Origin: Dyella tabacisoli
Lineage (GTDB): Bacteria; Pseudomonadota; Gammaproteobacteria; Xanthomonadales; Rhodanobacteraceae
DNA length: 64,000 bases
Direction of reading: 5' to 3'
Assembly (NCBI RefSeq): GCF_003350925.1
Contig: NZ_KZ857176.1
Location: 124,001-188,000 of the forward strand
In this document: piece after piece, positions 42,420-59,061 of the stretch
Layout of the letters: each line of letters begins with the position of its first letter
How positions within the stretch are numbered: position 1 is the stretch's first letter
Made by a program: the position numbers and the translations under genes
The notes under the pieces: generated by a model
What the model was told of the DNA's origin: nothing
Databases searched by the model: none
What the model saw: only the letters and a program-made list of their open reading frames with translations

Positions 42420-42626
42420 GAGTGTTATTGGCTCAATCCTCTTAATCGACGGTTTCGCTGTATGGAAACCCCGGCCTGCGCAGATGGTGACGCCCGGACA
42501 GGTTCTCCTGGAACGGCCACCAAGGCGGCATCACATGATGCCGGCGGATGGGCAGGATGCCGATCCGGTAACGCTTCCGAGTCACGGTGCGAGGAGCGCA
42601 TCGCGATTCGAGTTCGGAGACAAGCA
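42420..42626 (+). promoter_or_regulatory. Probable L10 leader (autoregulatory 5' region of rplJ)
   Basis: The 267-bp gap between the terminator and rplJ has no gene. It is GC-rich with several potential stems (for example CCGGCCTGCG and GGATGCCGATCCGG). The position matches the L10-leader RNA bound by the L10-L12 complex in other bacteria. The boundary is approximate. Confidence 0.5.
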
Positions 42627-43154
42627 ATGGCGCTCAATCTTGCGCAAAAGAAAGAGGTCGTTGCCGAACTGGCGGACGTGGCTGCCAAGGCCCATTCGCT
42701 AGTCGCCGCCGAGTATGCGGGTCTCACCGTTGCGCAGCTCACCGAGCTGCGCAAGAAGGCGCGTGAGTCGGGCGTTTTCCTGAAGGTTGCGAAGAACACG
42801 CTTGTTCGTCGCGCCGTGGAAGGCACCGATTACGTGGGCGCTTCCGACCAGTTGGTCGGTCCGCTGCTGTATGCCTTCTCGGTTGAAGATCCGGGTGCCG
42901 CCGGTCGACTGGTGAAGGAATTCGCCAAAGGCAACGACAAACTGAAAGCCAAACTTGTGGCTATCGGCGGAAAGGTATACCCGGCTTCGCACGTTGACGT
43001 GCTGGCCTCGCTGCCGACCCGCGATCAGGCACTGGCAATGTTTGCCGGTCTGCTTGCTCAGCCCGCCACCATGCTCGTCCGCGTTTTGGCAGAGCCAGCT
43101 ACCCAGCTTGGCCGTGTCATCAGCAAAGTCGGCGAGCAGAAACAGGCGGCCTGA
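42627..43154 (+). CDS. rplJ: 50S ribosomal protein L10
   Basis: The 175-residue protein starts [19 protein letters not shown] and has [18 protein letters not shown] and [12 protein letters not shown]. It anchors L7/L12 dimers through its C-terminal helix. CGGAGA lies 7 nt before the ATG at 42627; a longer frame from 42462 runs through the leader and is rejected. Confidence 0.97.
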   Translation: MALNLAQKKEVVAELADVAAKAHSLVAAEYAGLTVAQLTELRKKARESGVFLKVAKNTLVRRAVEGTDYVGASDQLVGPLLYAFSVEDPGAAGRLVKEFAKGNDKLKAKLVAIGGKVYPASHVDVLASLPTRDQALAMFAGLLAQPATMLVRVLAEPATQLGRVISKVGEQKQAA

Positions 43155-43217
43155 CGGCCACATGCCATCGGCAACTCGTTAATAAACATTTAAGTCGTAT
43201 TCCCAGGAGTTATCACA

Positions 43218-43589
43218 ATGTCCCTTAGCAACGATCAGATCATCGAAGCGATTGCCACCAAGTCCCTCATCGAGGTGATGGAGCTGGTCAAGGCGTTTGA
43301 AGAAAAGTTTGGCGTTTCCGCTGCCGCTCCGGTGGCTGTGGCTGGTCCGGCCGCTGCCGCTGCTCCGGCTGCTGAAGCTCAGACCGAATTCAACGTCGTC
43401 CTGACCTCGGCTGGCGAAAAGAAAGTCGAAGTCATCAAGGTTGTCCGCGCCATCACCGGCCTGGGCCTGAAAGAAGCCAAGGACCTCACCGAGGCCGGTG
43501 GCGTCGTGAAGGAAGGCGCTTCGAAGGAAGACGCCGAGAAGTTCAAGAAGGATCTGGAAGCCGCCGGCGCTAAGGTTGAGCTGAAGTAA
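43218..43589 (+). CDS. rplL: 50S ribosomal protein L7/L12
   Basis: The 123-residue acidic stalk protein has an N-terminal dimerisation helix pair, an Ala/Pro hinge ([20 protein letters not shown]) and the C-terminal factor-binding domain ([19 protein letters not shown] style). It recruits elongation factors to the ribosome. Confidence 0.98.
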   Translation: MSLSNDQIIEAIATKSLIEVMELVKAFEEKFGVSAAAPVAVAGPAAAAAPAAEAQTEFNVVLTSAGEKKVEVIKVVRAITGLGLKEAKDLTEAGGVVKEGASKEDAEKFKKDLEAAGAKVELK

Positions 43590-43631
43590 TTGGCGCTCTT
43601 GCGCGCTGTTAGTTTGCTCTAGCGTCAAGCA

Positions 43632-43657
43632 AGCCTGGGGGTGTAAACCCCCGGGCT
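43632..43657 (+). terminator. Attenuator-like hairpin between rplL and rpoB
   Basis: AGCCTGGGGG pairs with CCCCCGGGCT (one G-U) around TGTAAA and is followed by TTGCCTGTT. It lies where E. coli has the partial terminator that lowers rpoBC expression relative to rplJL. Confidence 0.7.
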
Positions 43658-43674
43658 TTGCCTGTTCAGAAAGT

Positions 43675-43760
43675 TGGGAGTGGGGAATGGAGAATAGGGA
43701 ATGGCTTGCAGCGCGTGATCCGCAGCTCTGGCGATTCTCGATTCTCGATTCCCGATTCTC
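43675..43760. repeat. Inverted pair of heptamer repeats (rplL/rpoB gap)
   Basis: The left arm, 43675-43702, has units TGGGAGT, GGGGAAT, GGAGAAT and AGGGAAT. The right arm, 43733-43760, has GATTCTC, GATTCTC, GATTCCC and GATTCTC. The arms are complementary (GGGAATC/GATTCCC) across a 30-nt spacer, the same design as at lolB/ispE and pth/ychF but with A/T-shifted units. Confidence 0.85.
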
Positions 43761-43798
43761 TTAAATGAATACACCGACGACCCCGAGGCGGTAACACC

Positions 43799-46700
43799 AT
43801 GACCTACTCGTTTACCGAGAAGAAGCGCATCCGCAAGGATTTCGGCAAGCGTCCCCCTGTACTGGGCGTGCCGAACCTGCTGACCATCCAGACCGATTCG
43901 TATCGGGATTTTCTGCAGGAGCACATTGCGCCCAAGCAGCGCGACGAAAGGGGTCTGCATGCCGCACTGAAGTCGGTTTTTCCGATCTCCAGCTATTCGG
44001 GCAATGCAGCGCTTGAATATGTCGATTATCGCCTTGGCGAGCCTGCGTTCGACGAGCGCGAGTGCCGCAATCGCGGCATGACCTTCGGCGCGCCGCTGCG
44101 CGTGACCGTGCGCCTGGTCATTTATGACAAGGACAGCCCGGCCTCCAAAAAGGCGGTGAAGTACGTCAAGGAGCAGGAGGTCTACATGGGCGAAATTCCG
44201 CTCATGACCGACACCGGCACCTTCATCATCAATGGCACCGAGCGCGTTATCGTCTCGCAGTTGCATCGCTCGCCGGGCGTGTTCTTCGATCACGACCGCG
44301 GCAAGACGCATAGCTCGGGCAAACTGCTGTTCTCGGCGCGCGTGATTCCTTACCGCGGTTCGTGGCTCGACTTCGAATTCGACCCGAAAGACGCGCTGTT
44401 CACCCGTATCGATCGTCGCCGCAAACTGCCGGTGACGGTGCTGCTGCGCGCGTTGGGCTATGGCAATGTCGAAATGCTCGACATCTTCTTCGAGCACAAC
44501 GTTTTCCATCTGGGCAAGAAAGAGGGCACCACGCTTGAGCTGGTGGCCGAGCGCCTGCGTGGCGAAACCCTGAGCTTCGATCTGACGATCGGCGACAAGG
44601 TGCTGGTGGAAGCCGGCAAGCGTATTACCGCGCGTCACGTGCGCCAGCTTGCGGCCGAGAACATCACCGCGCTGGAAGTACCGGACGATTACCCGATCGG
44701 CCGTATCCTGGCGACGGATATCGTTGACAGCAAGACCGGTGAACTCCTGGCCGGCGCTAACGACGAAATCACCGCCGAGCATCTGGAAGCGTTCCGCAAG
44801 GCCGGCATCGAAACCGTGCCGACCCTGTACGTGAACGACCTCGATCGTGGCGCTTACATCTCGCACACCTTGCGCATCGACAGCACCAAGACGCAGCTTG
44901 AGGCGTTGGTGGAAATCTATCGCATGATGCGTCCCGGCGAGCCGCCGACCAAGGATGCCGCGCAGAACCTGTTCTACAACTTGTTCTTCACCTTCGATCG
45001 TTACGATCTGTCGGGTGTGGGCCGCATGAAGTTCAACCGCCGCGTCGGTCGTCAAGAGATTCTTGGCCCGGGCGTGCTGTACGACCACAAGTACTTCAGC
45101 GAGCGCAAAGAAGAAGAAGCGCAGCGCCAGGTCAAGGCCCAGGGCGAAACGTCCGACATTCTCGACGTGCTCAAAGTGCTGATCGACATCAAGAACGGTC
45201 ATGGCACCGTCGATGACATCGATCACCTCGGTAACCGTCGCGTGCGTTCGGTCGGCGAAATGGCCGAAAACACCTTCCGCATTGGCTTGGTGCGCGTTGA
45301 GCGTGCCGTGCGTGAGCGCTTGTCGTTGGCCGAATCCGAGGGTCTGACCCCGCAGGAGCTGATTAACGCCAAGCCGGTGGCCGCTGCCGTGAAGGAGTTC
45401 TTCGGCTCCTCGCAGTTGTCGCAATTCATGGATCAGAACAACCCGCTGTCCGAAGTGACGCACAAGCGTCGCGTTTCGGCGCTTGGACCGGGTGGTTTGA
45501 CCCGTGAGCGCGCCGGCTTCGAAGTGCGCGACGTGCATCCGACCCATTACGGCCGCGTCTGCACCATCGAAACGCCGGAAGGCCCGAACATCGGCCTGAT
45601 TAACTCGCTGGCTGTGTACGCCCGCACCAATTCGTATGGCTTCCTTGAGACGCCGTACCGCAAGGTGGTGGACGGCAAGGTCACCGACAAGGTCGATTAC
45701 CTCTCGGCGATCGAAGAGGGCGACCACGTGATCGCGCAGGCGAACTCGCCGCTCAACAAGCAAGGCGGTTTCATCGAAGACTTCGTGTCTTGCCGTTTCC
45801 GCGGTGAGTCCGAGCTGCGTCCGGCTGCTGAAGTGGGCTATATGGACGTTTCGCCGATGCAGACCGTGTCGGTTGCGGCGGCATTGGTTCCGTTCCTTGA
45901 GCACGATGACGCGAACCGCGCGTTGATGGGCGCGAACATGCAGCGCCAGGCCGTGCCGACGCTGCGTTCGCAGACTCCGTTGGTCGGTACCGGTATCGAA
46001 CGCGCCGTGGCGCGTGACTCGGGCGTCATCGTCACCGCCAAGCGCGGCGGCGTGATCGACCAGGTCGATGCCGGCCGTATCGTGGTGCGCGTGAACGAAG
46101 TCGAAGTGGGCGATAACGACGCCGGCGTCGACATCTACACCCTGACCAAGTACACCCGCTCCAACCAGAACACCAACCTCAATCAGCGTCCGCTGGTGAA
46201 CGTGGGTGACATCGTGGCGAAGGGCGATACGCTGGCCGACGGTTCGTCGACCGATCTGGGCGAGCTTGCGCTTGGCCAGAACATGCTCATCGCCTTCATG
46301 CCGTGGAACGGCTACAACTTCGAAGACTCGATCCTGCTGTCCGAGCGCGTCGTGCAAGAAGACCGCTACACCTCGATCCACATCGAGGAGCTGTCCTGCA
46401 TCGCGCGTGACACCAAGCTGGGCGCCGAGGAAATCACCGCCGATATCCCGAACGTGGGTGAGCAGGCGCTGGCTCGTCTCGATGAGTCGGGCATCGTCTA
46501 CATCGGTGCTGAAGTGAAAGCCGGCGACATCATGGTCGGTAAGGTCACGCCGAAGGGCGAAAGCCAGTTGACGCCAGAAGAGAAATTGCTGCGCGCGATC
46601 TTCGGCGAGAAAGCGTCCGACGTGAAAGACAGCTCGTTGCGTGTGCCGCCGGGTATGGACGGCACCGTCATCGACGTGCAGGTGTTCACTCGCGACGGTA

Positions 46701-47959
46701 TCGAGAAAGACAAGCGCGCCAAGCAAATCGAGGAAATGGAAGTCAAGCGTATCCGCAAGGATCTTGATGACCAGTTCCGTATCCTCGAAGGTGCGATCTA
46801 CAACCGTATGCGCATCCAGCTCCTGGGCAAATCCGCGATGAGCGGCCCGGGTGGTCTCAAGCGTGGCGTGGAAATTACCGATGCATACCTGGACGGCCTG
46901 AAGAAGGACGACTGGTTCAAGATCAACGTCAAGGACGAAGAAGTCACTGAGTTCCTGGAGCGCGCGGCCGATCAGGTCAAGCGTCACAAGGAAGAGTTCG
47001 ACAAGCGCTTCAAGGAGAAGCAGGGCAAGATCACCCAGGGCGACGATCTCGCACCGGGCGTGCTCAAGATGGTCAAGGTGTTCCTGGCCGTTAAGCGCCG
47101 CATCCAGCCGGGCGACAAGATGGCCGGTCGCCACGGTAACAAGGGTGTGGTGTCCAACGTGGTGCCGGTCGAAGACATGCCGTTCTCCTCCGACGGTAAG
47201 CCGGTGGACATCGTGCTGAACCCGCTGGGCGTGCCTTCGCGTATGAACATCGGTCAGATTCTGGAAGTCCATCTGGGCTGGGCCGCCAAGGGCCTGGGCC
47301 ACAAGATCCAGAAGATGCTCGAGGCGCAGGCCAAGGTCGCGCAGATCCGCGAGTTCCTCGACCAGATCTACAACCACCACGTTGCAGGCGCTGTGCAGCA
47401 TGTCGACCTGAAGTCGCTCACCGATCAGGAAATTCTGACCCTGGCGAACAATCTTCAGGACGGTGTGCCGATGGCGACGCCGGTATTCGACGGTGCCGAG
47501 GAAACCGAAATCAAGGCCATGCTGCGCTTGGCGGATCTGCCCGAGTCGGGTCAGACCACGCTGTTCGACGGTCGTACCGGCGAGGCATTCGATCGCCCGG
47601 TCACCGTGGGCTATATGCACTACCTGAAACTGAACCATCTAGTCGACGACAAGATGCATGCGCGCTCCACTGGTCCGTACTCGCTTGTTACTCAGCAGCC
47701 GCTGGGTGGTAAGGCACAGTTCGGTGGTCAGCGCTTCGGCGAAATGGAAGTCTGGGCGCTGGAAGCCTACGGCGCGGCCTACACCCTGCAGGAAATGCTG
47801 ACGGTGAAGTCCGATGACGTACAGGGCCGCAACCAGATGTACAAGAACATCGTCGATGGCAATCACGAGATGAATGCCGGCATGCCGGAATCCTTCAATG
47901 TGTTGATGAAGGAAATCCGTTCGCTGGGTATCGACTTCGACCTAGAAGAGATCAAGTAA
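43799..47959 (+). CDS. rpoB: DNA-directed RNA polymerase subunit beta
   Basis: The 1386-residue subunit is full length. The rifampicin-pocket segment ([19 protein letters not shown], then [13 protein letters not shown], residues about 534-565) carries the wild-type Asp, His and Ser, so it should be rifampicin-sensitive. [15 protein letters not shown] and the C-terminal clamp contact ([21 protein letters not shown]) are present. rpoC follows after 25 bp. Confidence 0.99.
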   Translation: MTYSFTEKKRIRKDFGKRPPVLGVPNLLTIQTDSYRDFLQEHIAPKQRDERGLHAALKSVFPISSYSGNAALEYVDYRLGEPAFDERECRNRGMTFGAPLRVTVRLVIYDKDSPASKKAVKYVKEQEVYMGEIPLMTDTGTFIINGTERVIVSQLHRSPGVFFDHDRGKTHSSGKLLFSARVIPYRGSWLDFEFDPKDALFTRIDRRRKLPVTVLLRALGYGNVEMLDIFFEHNVFHLGKKEGTTLELVAERLRGETLSFDLTIGDKVLVEAGKRITARHVRQLAAENITALEVPDDYPIGRILATDIVDSKTGELLAGANDEITAEHLEAFRKAGIETVPTLYVNDLDRGAYISHTLRIDSTKTQLEALVEIYRMMRPGEPPTKDAAQNLFYNLFFTFDRYDLSGVGRMKFNRRVGRQEILGPGVLYDHKYFSERKEEEAQRQVKAQGETSDILDVLKVLIDIKNGHGTVDDIDHLGNRRVRSVGEMAENTFRIGLVRVERAVRERLSLAESEGLTPQELINAKPVAAAVKEFFGSSQLSQFMDQNNPLSEVTHKRRVSALGPGGLTRERAGFEVRDVHPTHYGRVCTIETPEGPNIGLINSLAVYARTNSYGFLETPYRKVVDGKVTDKVDYLSAIEEGDHVIAQANSPLNKQGGFIEDFVSCRFRGESELRPAAEVGYMDVSPMQTVSVAAALVPFLEHDDANRALMGANMQRQAVPTLRSQTPLVGTGIERAVARDSGVIVTAKRGGVIDQVDAGRIVVRVNEVEVGDNDAGVDIYTLTKYTRSNQNTNLNQRPLVNVGDIVAKGDTLADGSSTDLGELALGQNMLIAFMPWNGYNFEDSILLSERVVQEDRYTSIHIEELSCIARDTKLGAEEITADIPNVGEQALARLDESGIVYIGAEVKAGDIMVGKVTPKGESQLTPEEKLLRAIFGEKASDVKDSSLRVPPGMDGTVIDVQVFTRDGIEKDKRAKQIEEMEVKRIRKDLDDQFRILEGAIYNRMRIQLLGKSAMSGPGGLKRGVEITDAYLDGLKKDDWFKINVKDEEVTEFLERAADQVKRHKEEFDKRFKEKQGKITQGDDLAPGVLKMVKVFLAVKRRIQPGDKMAGRHGNKGVVSNVVPVEDMPFSSDGKPVDIVLNPLGVPSRMNIGQILEVHLGWAAKGLGHKIQKMLEAQAKVAQIREFLDQIYNHHVAGAVQHVDLKSLTDQEILTLANNLQDGVPMATPVFDGAEETEIKAMLRLADLPESGQTTLFDGRTGEAFDRPVTVGYMHYLKLNHLVDDKMHARSTGPYSLVTQQPLGGKAQFGGQRFGEMEVWALEAYGAAYTLQEMLTVKSDDVQGRNQMYKNIVDGNHEMNAGMPESFNVLMKEIRSLGIDFDLEEIK

Positions 47960-47984
47960 CCCGCGGGTTACAGGAGCTTATGCA

Positions 47985-52199
<4,215 letters not shown>

Positions 52200-52228
52200 G
52201 CCCATAGCGGTGCTTGCTCTCTAACATA

Positions 52229-52261
52229 CGAAATGAGGCGTATGGATGCGCCTCGTGTTCG
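52229..52261 (+). promoter_or_regulatory. Conserved hairpin motif upstream of str operon promoter
   Basis: CGAAATGAGG...GGATG...GTTCG contains an 8-bp stem (GAGGCGTA/TGCGCCTC) with a TGGA loop. It matches the motif before rpsJ (56875-56907) at 27 of 33 positions, and every stem difference keeps pairing. Confidence 0.6.
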
Positions 52262-52285
52262 GGTCAAGGATGGCTGGGCGTTGGC

Positions 52286-52314
52286 TTGCCTGTGGCAGGC
52301 CGCCCATGTTAAAT
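52286..52314 (+). promoter_or_regulatory. Putative rpsL promoter
   Basis: TTGCCT (52286-52291), a 17-bp spacer and TTAAAT (52309-52314) are followed by a GC-rich start region. Transcripts would carry the leader hairpin at 52330-52347. Confidence 0.5.
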
Positions 52315-52329
52315 TCCCGCTTCTTGGTG

Positions 52330-52347
52330 GACCGAGTTTATTCGGTC
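52330..52347 (+). promoter_or_regulatory. Leader hairpin of rpsL transcript
   Basis: GACCGA/TCGGTC (6 bp) around GTTTAT; the downstream bases CTGCC and loop bases TTTA also occur in the rpsJ leader hairpin at 56997-57022. Confidence 0.5.
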
Positions 52348-52377
52348 TGCCTTTATGTTTCTCAGGAACAGCTTCGC

Positions 52378-52755
<378 letters not shown>

Positions 52756-52770
52756 GGGAAGGACACAAGT

Positions 52771-53238
52771 ATGTCGCGTAAAGGTTCACATCCCGCCCGT
52801 CTGATTCTGCCGGATCCAAAGCACGGTAGTCAGTTGATCGCTCGCTTCATCAACATGGTGATGAAGAGCGGTAAGAAATCGGTTGCTGAGAGCATCGTTT
52901 ACGGTGCACTGAGCCACCTGGGCGAAAAGAATGCCGAGCCGGTGGCTCTGGTTGAGAAGGCTCTGGGCAACATCGCCCCGGCTGTCGAGGTGAAGTCCCG
53001 TCGCGTCGGCGGCGCCACCTACCAGGTGCCGGTCGAAGTCCGTCCGGGTCGCCGCATGGCCTTGGCTATGCGCTGGGTCATCGACGCCGCTCGCAAGCGT
53101 GGCGAAACTTCGATGCCGCGCAAGCTGGCAGCCGAGCTGCTCGAGGCTTCCGAGAATCGCGGTGGCGCGATCAAGAAGCGCGAAGAAACGCATCGCATGG
53201 CAGAGGCCAACAAAGCCTTCTCGCATTACCGCTGGTAA
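52771..53238 (+). CDS. rpsG: 30S ribosomal protein S7
   Basis: The 155-residue head-assembly protein has [19 protein letters not shown], the [19 protein letters not shown] motif and the C-terminal [10 protein letters not shown]. It organises the 3' domain of 16S rRNA and represses the str mRNA in E. coli. A UUCG-capped hairpin and direct repeats separate it from fusA. Confidence 0.98.
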   Translation: MSRKGSHPARLILPDPKHGSQLIARFINMVMKSGKKSVAESIVYGALSHLGEKNAEPVALVEKALGNIAPAVEVKSRRVGGATYQVPVEVRPGRRMALAMRWVIDAARKRGETSMPRKLAAELLEASENRGGAIKKREETHRMAEANKAFSHYRW

Positions 53239-53241
53239 GAC

Positions 53242-53283
53242 TGGTTTAAGTCGGCTGGCTTCGGCCAGCCTGGTTTAAATCGG
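53242..53283 (+). promoter_or_regulatory. UUCG hairpin flanked by direct repeats between rpsG and fusA
   Basis: GGCTGGC-TTCG-GCCAGCC (53253-53270) is a perfect 7-bp stem with a C(UUCG)G tetraloop. It is flanked by TGGTTTAAGTCGG (53242-53254) and TGGTTTAAATCGG (53271-53283), a 13-bp direct repeat with one difference. Confidence 0.7.
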
Positions 53284-53305
53284 CAATAAACACGAGGTTA
53301 GTACC

Positions 53306-55396
<2,091 letters not shown>

Positions 55397-55445
55397 TAAG
55401 GTCTCTTTTTTCCAAATTACATAGTTCTTTTAGAGGTTTAGAGTC

Positions 55446-56636
55446 ATGGCAAAGGGTAAATTCGAACGCACCAAGCCGCACGTCAACGTCGGCACGATTG
55501 GTCACGTGGATCATGGTAAGACGACGCTGACCGCAGCACTGACCAAGGTCGGTGCCGAGCGCTTCGGCGGCGAGTTCAAGGGTTATGACCAGATCGACGC
55601 TGCGCCGGAAGAGAAGGCACGCGGCATCACGATCTCGACTGCCCACGTGGAATACGAGTCGCCGAACCGCCACTACGCCCACGTCGATTGCCCCGGCCAT
55701 GCTGACTATGTGAAAAACATGATCACCGGTGCGGCGCAGATGGACGGCGCGATTCTGGTGTGCTCGGCCGCTGACGGCCCGATGCCGCAGACTCGTGAGC
55801 ACATTCTGTTATCGCGTCAGGTCGGCGTGCCGTACATCGTCGTGTTCCTGAACAAGGCTGACTTGGTGGACGACGCCGAGCTGCTTGAGCTGGTCGAGAT
55901 GGAAGTGCGCGAATTGCTCACCAAGTACGACTTTCCGGGCGACGACACCCCGATCATCCACGGTTCGGCCCGCAAGGCGCTGGACGGTGACCAGTCCGAA
56001 ATCGGCGTGCCGGCGATCATCAAGCTGGTCGACGCGCTGGACAGCTACATTCCTGAGCCGGTTCGCGTGATCGACAAAGCATTCCTGATGCCGGTCGAAG
56101 ACGTGTTCTCGATCTCCGGTCGCGGTACCGTGGTCACTGGTCGTATCGAGTGCGGCGTGATCAAGGTCGGTGACGAAGTCGAAGTGGTCGGTATTCGCGA
56201 TACGCAGAAAACCACCGTTACCGGTATCGAAATGTTCCGCAAGCTGCTGGACCAGGGCATGGCAGGCGACAACGCCGGTCTGCTGGTTCGCGGCCTGAAG
56301 CGCGACGACGTGCAGCGCGGCCAGGTGTTGGCCAAGCCGGGCTCGATCAAGCCGCATACCGACTTCGAGGCTGAGGTCTATGTGCTGTCGAAGGATGAGG
56401 GTGGCCGTCATACCCCGTTCTTCAAGGGCTATCGTCCGCAGTTCTACTTCCGCACCACCGACGTGACTGGCGCTTGCGAGTTGCCGGAAGGCGTGGAGAT
56501 GGTGATGCCGGGTGACAACGTGAAGATGACGGTGAGCTTGATTCACCCGATCGCGATGGACGAAGGCTTGCGCTTTGCTATTCGCGAAGGTGGCCGTACC
56601 GTCGGCGCCGGCGTGGTGGCGAAAGTCATCAAGTAA
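55446..56636 (+). CDS. tuf: Elongation factor Tu (copy 2, str operon)
   Basis: This is the 396-residue tufA-position copy, 50 bp after fusA. It has the same [17 protein letters not shown] and NKADLVDD motifs as copy 1. Differences include KVGAER for KIGAER, SPNRH for SPLRH, and in domain II DKAF for DKPF, IECG for IERG, IRDTQ for IRPTQ and GSIKP for GTITP. A strong terminator follows, closing the str operon. Confidence 0.98.
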   Translation: MAKGKFERTKPHVNVGTIGHVDHGKTTLTAALTKVGAERFGGEFKGYDQIDAAPEEKARGITISTAHVEYESPNRHYAHVDCPGHADYVKNMITGAAQMDGAILVCSAADGPMPQTREHILLSRQVGVPYIVVFLNKADLVDDAELLELVEMEVRELLTKYDFPGDDTPIIHGSARKALDGDQSEIGVPAIIKLVDALDSYIPEPVRVIDKAFLMPVEDVFSISGRGTVVTGRIECGVIKVGDEVEVVGIRDTQKTTVTGIEMFRKLLDQGMAGDNAGLLVRGLKRDDVQRGQVLAKPGSIKPHTDFEAEVYVLSKDEGGRHTPFFKGYRPQFYFRTTDVTGACELPEGVEMVMPGDNVKMTVSLIHPIAMDEGLRFAIREGGRTVGAGVVAKVIK

Positions 56637-56677
56637 GTGATCTGAAAGTAGGCGGTTCGTTTAACGGACTGCTTGTA

Positions 56678-56716
56678 GAAAGGGCGAGGGCGAAAGCTGT
56701 CGCCCTTTCTTTTTTG
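56678..56716 (+). terminator. Rho-independent terminator of the str operon
   Basis: GAAAGGGCGA pairs perfectly with TCGCCCTTTC around a 12-nt loop and is followed by TTTTTTG. It lies 41 bp after tuf copy 2. Confidence 0.92.
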
Positions 56717-56874
56717 CCTGGTTATTTGTGCGGACTCTTGGTCGCGCGCAGTCACCAGGAGTTTCTGTGGGTGAGGTAATCGAAGTTCTTCGATCGCTTT
56801 TCTTTTTGTTACCGTTAGGTTATAGTCCACAAGTTATCTTTATCGCGCGGCCTATAGTGTCGTGTGATTTACCG

Positions 56875-56907
56875 CGAAATGAGGTGCACGGATGTGCTTC
56901 GAGTTCG
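56875..56907 (+). promoter_or_regulatory. Conserved hairpin motif upstream of S10 operon promoter
   Basis: The second copy of the 33-bp motif seen before rpsL: stem GAGGTGCA/TGTGCTTC-type, 8 bp with G-U pairs, and a CGGA loop. It lies 51 bp before the -35 box. Confidence 0.6.
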
Positions 56908-56958
56908 CTATACATGGATTGTTGCGGGAATATTTAGGTGGCAGAGTCACTGGCTCTG

Positions 56959-56987
56959 TTGACCTTTGCATTTGCGCATTTTATACT
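56959..56987 (+). promoter_or_regulatory. S10 operon promoter
   Basis: TTGACC (56959-56964), a 17-bp spacer and TATACT (56982-56987). The start is expected near 56994, just before the leader hairpin. Confidence 0.75.
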
Positions 56988-56996
56988 TTTCTGTCT

Positions 56997-57022
56997 GGGC
57001 AGACCGTTTACTCGGTCTGCCC
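56997..57022 (+). promoter_or_regulatory. Leader hairpin of the S10 operon transcript
   Basis: GGGCAGACCG pairs perfectly with CGGTCTGCCC around TTTACT, followed by GGTCTTTTA. This is at the 5' end of the transcript, in the region where L4 controls the S10 operon in E. coli; the short T-run could allow attenuation. Confidence 0.65.
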
Positions 57023-57166
57023 GGTCTTTTAGGGTCGATCTTTGTGGTGGGTTTCTTGCCTCAGTGGGCGGCCTGGTTAGCGGTGCTGTAGTAGTAATTA
57101 GGTTGTGCGAGTTGGTGAGAAGCCATCTCGATTCACAGTTTGTTCTTTCGACAATAGGACACGGTT

Positions 57167-57478
57167 ATGGCGAACCAAAAAATTCGCATTCGGCTCAAGG
57201 CGTTCGATCATCGTTTGATCGACCGTTCGGCCAGCGAAATCGTCGAGACGGCTAAGCGCACTGGCGCTACGGTTCTCGGCCCGATTCCGCTCCCGACAAA
57301 AATCGAGCGCTACACCATTCTTACGTCGCCTCACGTCGACAAAGATGCTCGCGACCAGTACGAGACCCGTACGCACAAGCGAGTGCTCGATATCGTTGAT
57401 CCCAACGACAAAACCGTGGACGCGCTCATGAAGCTTGATCTCGCCGCTGGCGTAGATGTTCAGATCAAGCTCGGTTGA
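57167..57478 (+). CDS. rpsJ: 30S ribosomal protein S10
   Basis: The 103-residue protein ([30 protein letters not shown], then [26 protein letters not shown]) is the first gene of the S10 operon. It is also the NusE antitermination factor. rplC follows after 20 bp. Confidence 0.98.
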   Translation: MANQKIRIRLKAFDHRLIDRSASEIVETAKRTGATVLGPIPLPTKIERYTILTSPHVDKDARDQYETRTHKRVLDIVDPNDKTVDALMKLDLAAGVDVQIKLG

Positions 57479-57498
57479 GCGATAGACAGGATACGAAT

Positions 57499-58140
57499 AT
57501 GAGTATCGGACTAGTAGGCCGCAAATGCGGCATGAGCCGACTCTTCACTGAAGACGGACGCTCGATTCCGGTGACGCTGATTGAAGCCACCCCGAATCGC
57601 GTTACGCAGTTGAAGACGGAAGATAACGACGGTTACAGCGCTGTGCAGGTTGCAGCAGGCGTCAAGCGCGCCAGTCTGCTGACCCAGCCGCTGAAAGGTC
57701 ATTACGCCAAGGCCAAAGTTGAGCCGGGTCGTGGCTTGTGGGAATTCCGCGTTTCCGCGGACGACCTGGGCAAGTACACCGTTGGTGCTGAAATCAAGGC
57801 CGACGACGTGTTCCAGGCCGGCCAGATTGTCGACGTCGCAGGCGTCAGCAAGGGTAAAGGCTTCCAGGGCACCATCAAGCGCCATAACTTCAAAATGGGT
57901 GACGCCACCCACGGTAACTCGCTGTCGCATCGCGCGCCGGGTTCTATCGGTCAGCGTCAGACCCCAGGTCGTGTGTTCCCGGGCAAGAAAATGTCGGGTC
58001 ACATGGGCGCGGTGAATCGTACGCAACAAGGTCTGGAAGTGGTCAAGGTCGACGCCGAGCGTCACTTGATTGCCGTGAAGGGCGCGGTACCGGGTGCTAC
58101 CGGTGGCGACGTCATCATCCGCCCGACCACCAAGGGTTGA
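57499..58140 (+). CDS. rplC: 50S ribosomal protein L3
   Basis: The 213-residue protein starts [20 protein letters not shown]. It has [27 protein letters not shown]-type motifs, split here as [15 protein letters not shown] and [14 protein letters not shown], and NRTQQ containing the glutamine methylated in E. coli. The ATG at 57499 is used, not the in-frame TTG at 57475 inside rpsJ. Confidence 0.98.
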   Translation: MSIGLVGRKCGMSRLFTEDGRSIPVTLIEATPNRVTQLKTEDNDGYSAVQVAAGVKRASLLTQPLKGHYAKAKVEPGRGLWEFRVSADDLGKYTVGAEIKADDVFQAGQIVDVAGVSKGKGFQGTIKRHNFKMGDATHGNSLSHRAPGSIGQRQTPGRVFPGKKMSGHMGAVNRTQQGLEVVKVDAERHLIAVKGAVPGATGGDVIIRPTTKG

Positions 58141-58151
58141 GGAGAGACGCC

Positions 58152-58754
58152 ATGGAACTGAATGTCATTGGCGCCAAGCCGCTCACCGTATCGGACGAAG
58201 TGTTCGGCGGCGAGTTCAAACAAGCCCTGGTCCACCAGGTCGTTGTCGCTTACCAGGCTGGCGGTCGCGCCGGTACTAAAGCGCAGCTATCACGTGGTGA
58301 GATGTCGGGTACCACCAAGAAATTCAAGAAGCAGAAAGGCGGTGGCGCTCGCCACGGCGACTATCGTGCCCCGATCTTCGTGGGCGGCGGTCGTACGTTT
58401 GCAGCCAAGCCGCGTAGCTTCGAGCAGAAGGTCAACCGCAAGGCCTACCGTGTCGCGATCCGCTCCATTTTCTCGGAGTTGGCGCGTCAGGATCGTCTGA
58501 AGATTGTCGAGAGCTTCGGCATCGACACCCCGAAGACCAAGTCCATGGTTGCCAAGCTGGCTGAGCTGCAAGTGTCGGGCCGTGTGCTGCTGGTTTCGGA
58601 AGACGCCTCTGAGGCGGTGTTCCTGGCCGCGCGCAATATTCCCTACATTCATGTGCTCGACGTCATGGCGCTGAATCCGGTCAGCCTGGTGGGCTCCGAT
58701 CACGTCGTGATGACCGTCGAGGCCGTCAAGAAGGTTGAGGAGTGGCTGGCATGA
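58152..58754 (+). CDS. rplD: 50S ribosomal protein L4
   Basis: The 200-residue protein has the extended loop [18 protein letters not shown] and [15 protein letters not shown] that lines the exit tunnel. In E. coli L4 represses the S10 operon through its leader. GGAGAG lies just upstream of the ATG at 58152. Its stop overlaps the rplW start by 4 bp. Confidence 0.98.
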   Translation: MELNVIGAKPLTVSDEVFGGEFKQALVHQVVVAYQAGGRAGTKAQLSRGEMSGTTKKFKKQKGGGARHGDYRAPIFVGGGRTFAAKPRSFEQKVNRKAYRVAIRSIFSELARQDRLKIVESFGIDTPKTKSMVAKLAELQVSGRVLLVSEDASEAVFLAARNIPYIHVLDVMALNPVSLVGSDHVVMTVEAVKKVEEWLA

Positions 58755-59044
58755 GCAACGAACGCATTCTAAATACGCTGCGCGCGCCGCACATTTCGGA
58801 AAAGGCAGCTCGCCTCGCGGCTAGCAACCAGTACGTATTCGTGGTGGCCCCCGAAGCAACGAAGGCCGATGTCCGTGCGGCGGTGGAGCAGATGTTCGAC
58901 GTCAAAGTCGAGCAGGTGAACCTCGTCAACACCAAGGGCAAGGTCAAGTCCTTCCGTTTCCGCGCTGGCAATCGCCAGGGCAAGCGCAAGGCCTACGTTC
59001 GACTTGCCGATGGTCAGACCATCGACGTGTCAGCCAAAGCCTGA
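58751..59044 (+). CDS. rplW: 50S ribosomal protein L23
   Basis: The 97-residue exit-tunnel protein ([35 protein letters not shown]) docks trigger factor and SRP. The ATGA overlap with rplD at 58751-58754 fixes the start; a GTG at 58742 is rejected. Confidence 0.97.
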   Translation: MSNERILNTLRAPHISEKAARLAASNQYVFVVAPEATKADVRAAVEQMFDVKVEQVNLVNTKGKVKSFRFRAGNRQGKRKAYVRLADGQTIDVSAKA

Positions 59045-59061
59045 GCTAGGAGTTCTGTGAG

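Larger units (their letters stand above)
56717..57166 (+). other. Upstream region and leader of the S10 operon
   Basis: The 450 bp between the str terminator and rpsJ hold the conserved hairpin motif (56875-56907), a promoter (56959-56987) and a leader of about 170 nt beginning with a 10-bp hairpin. Short open frames here have no family resemblance and are not called. Confidence 0.7.

Noticed and set aside
43625-47638. 1337-codon minus-strand frame opposite rpoB
   Set aside because: It is an antisense shadow of rpoB produced by GC-rich third positions; no domain resemblance.
56938-57255. 105-codon frame upstream of and overlapping rpsJ
   Set aside because: It covers the S10 promoter and leader hairpin and runs into rpsJ in another frame; no family match.
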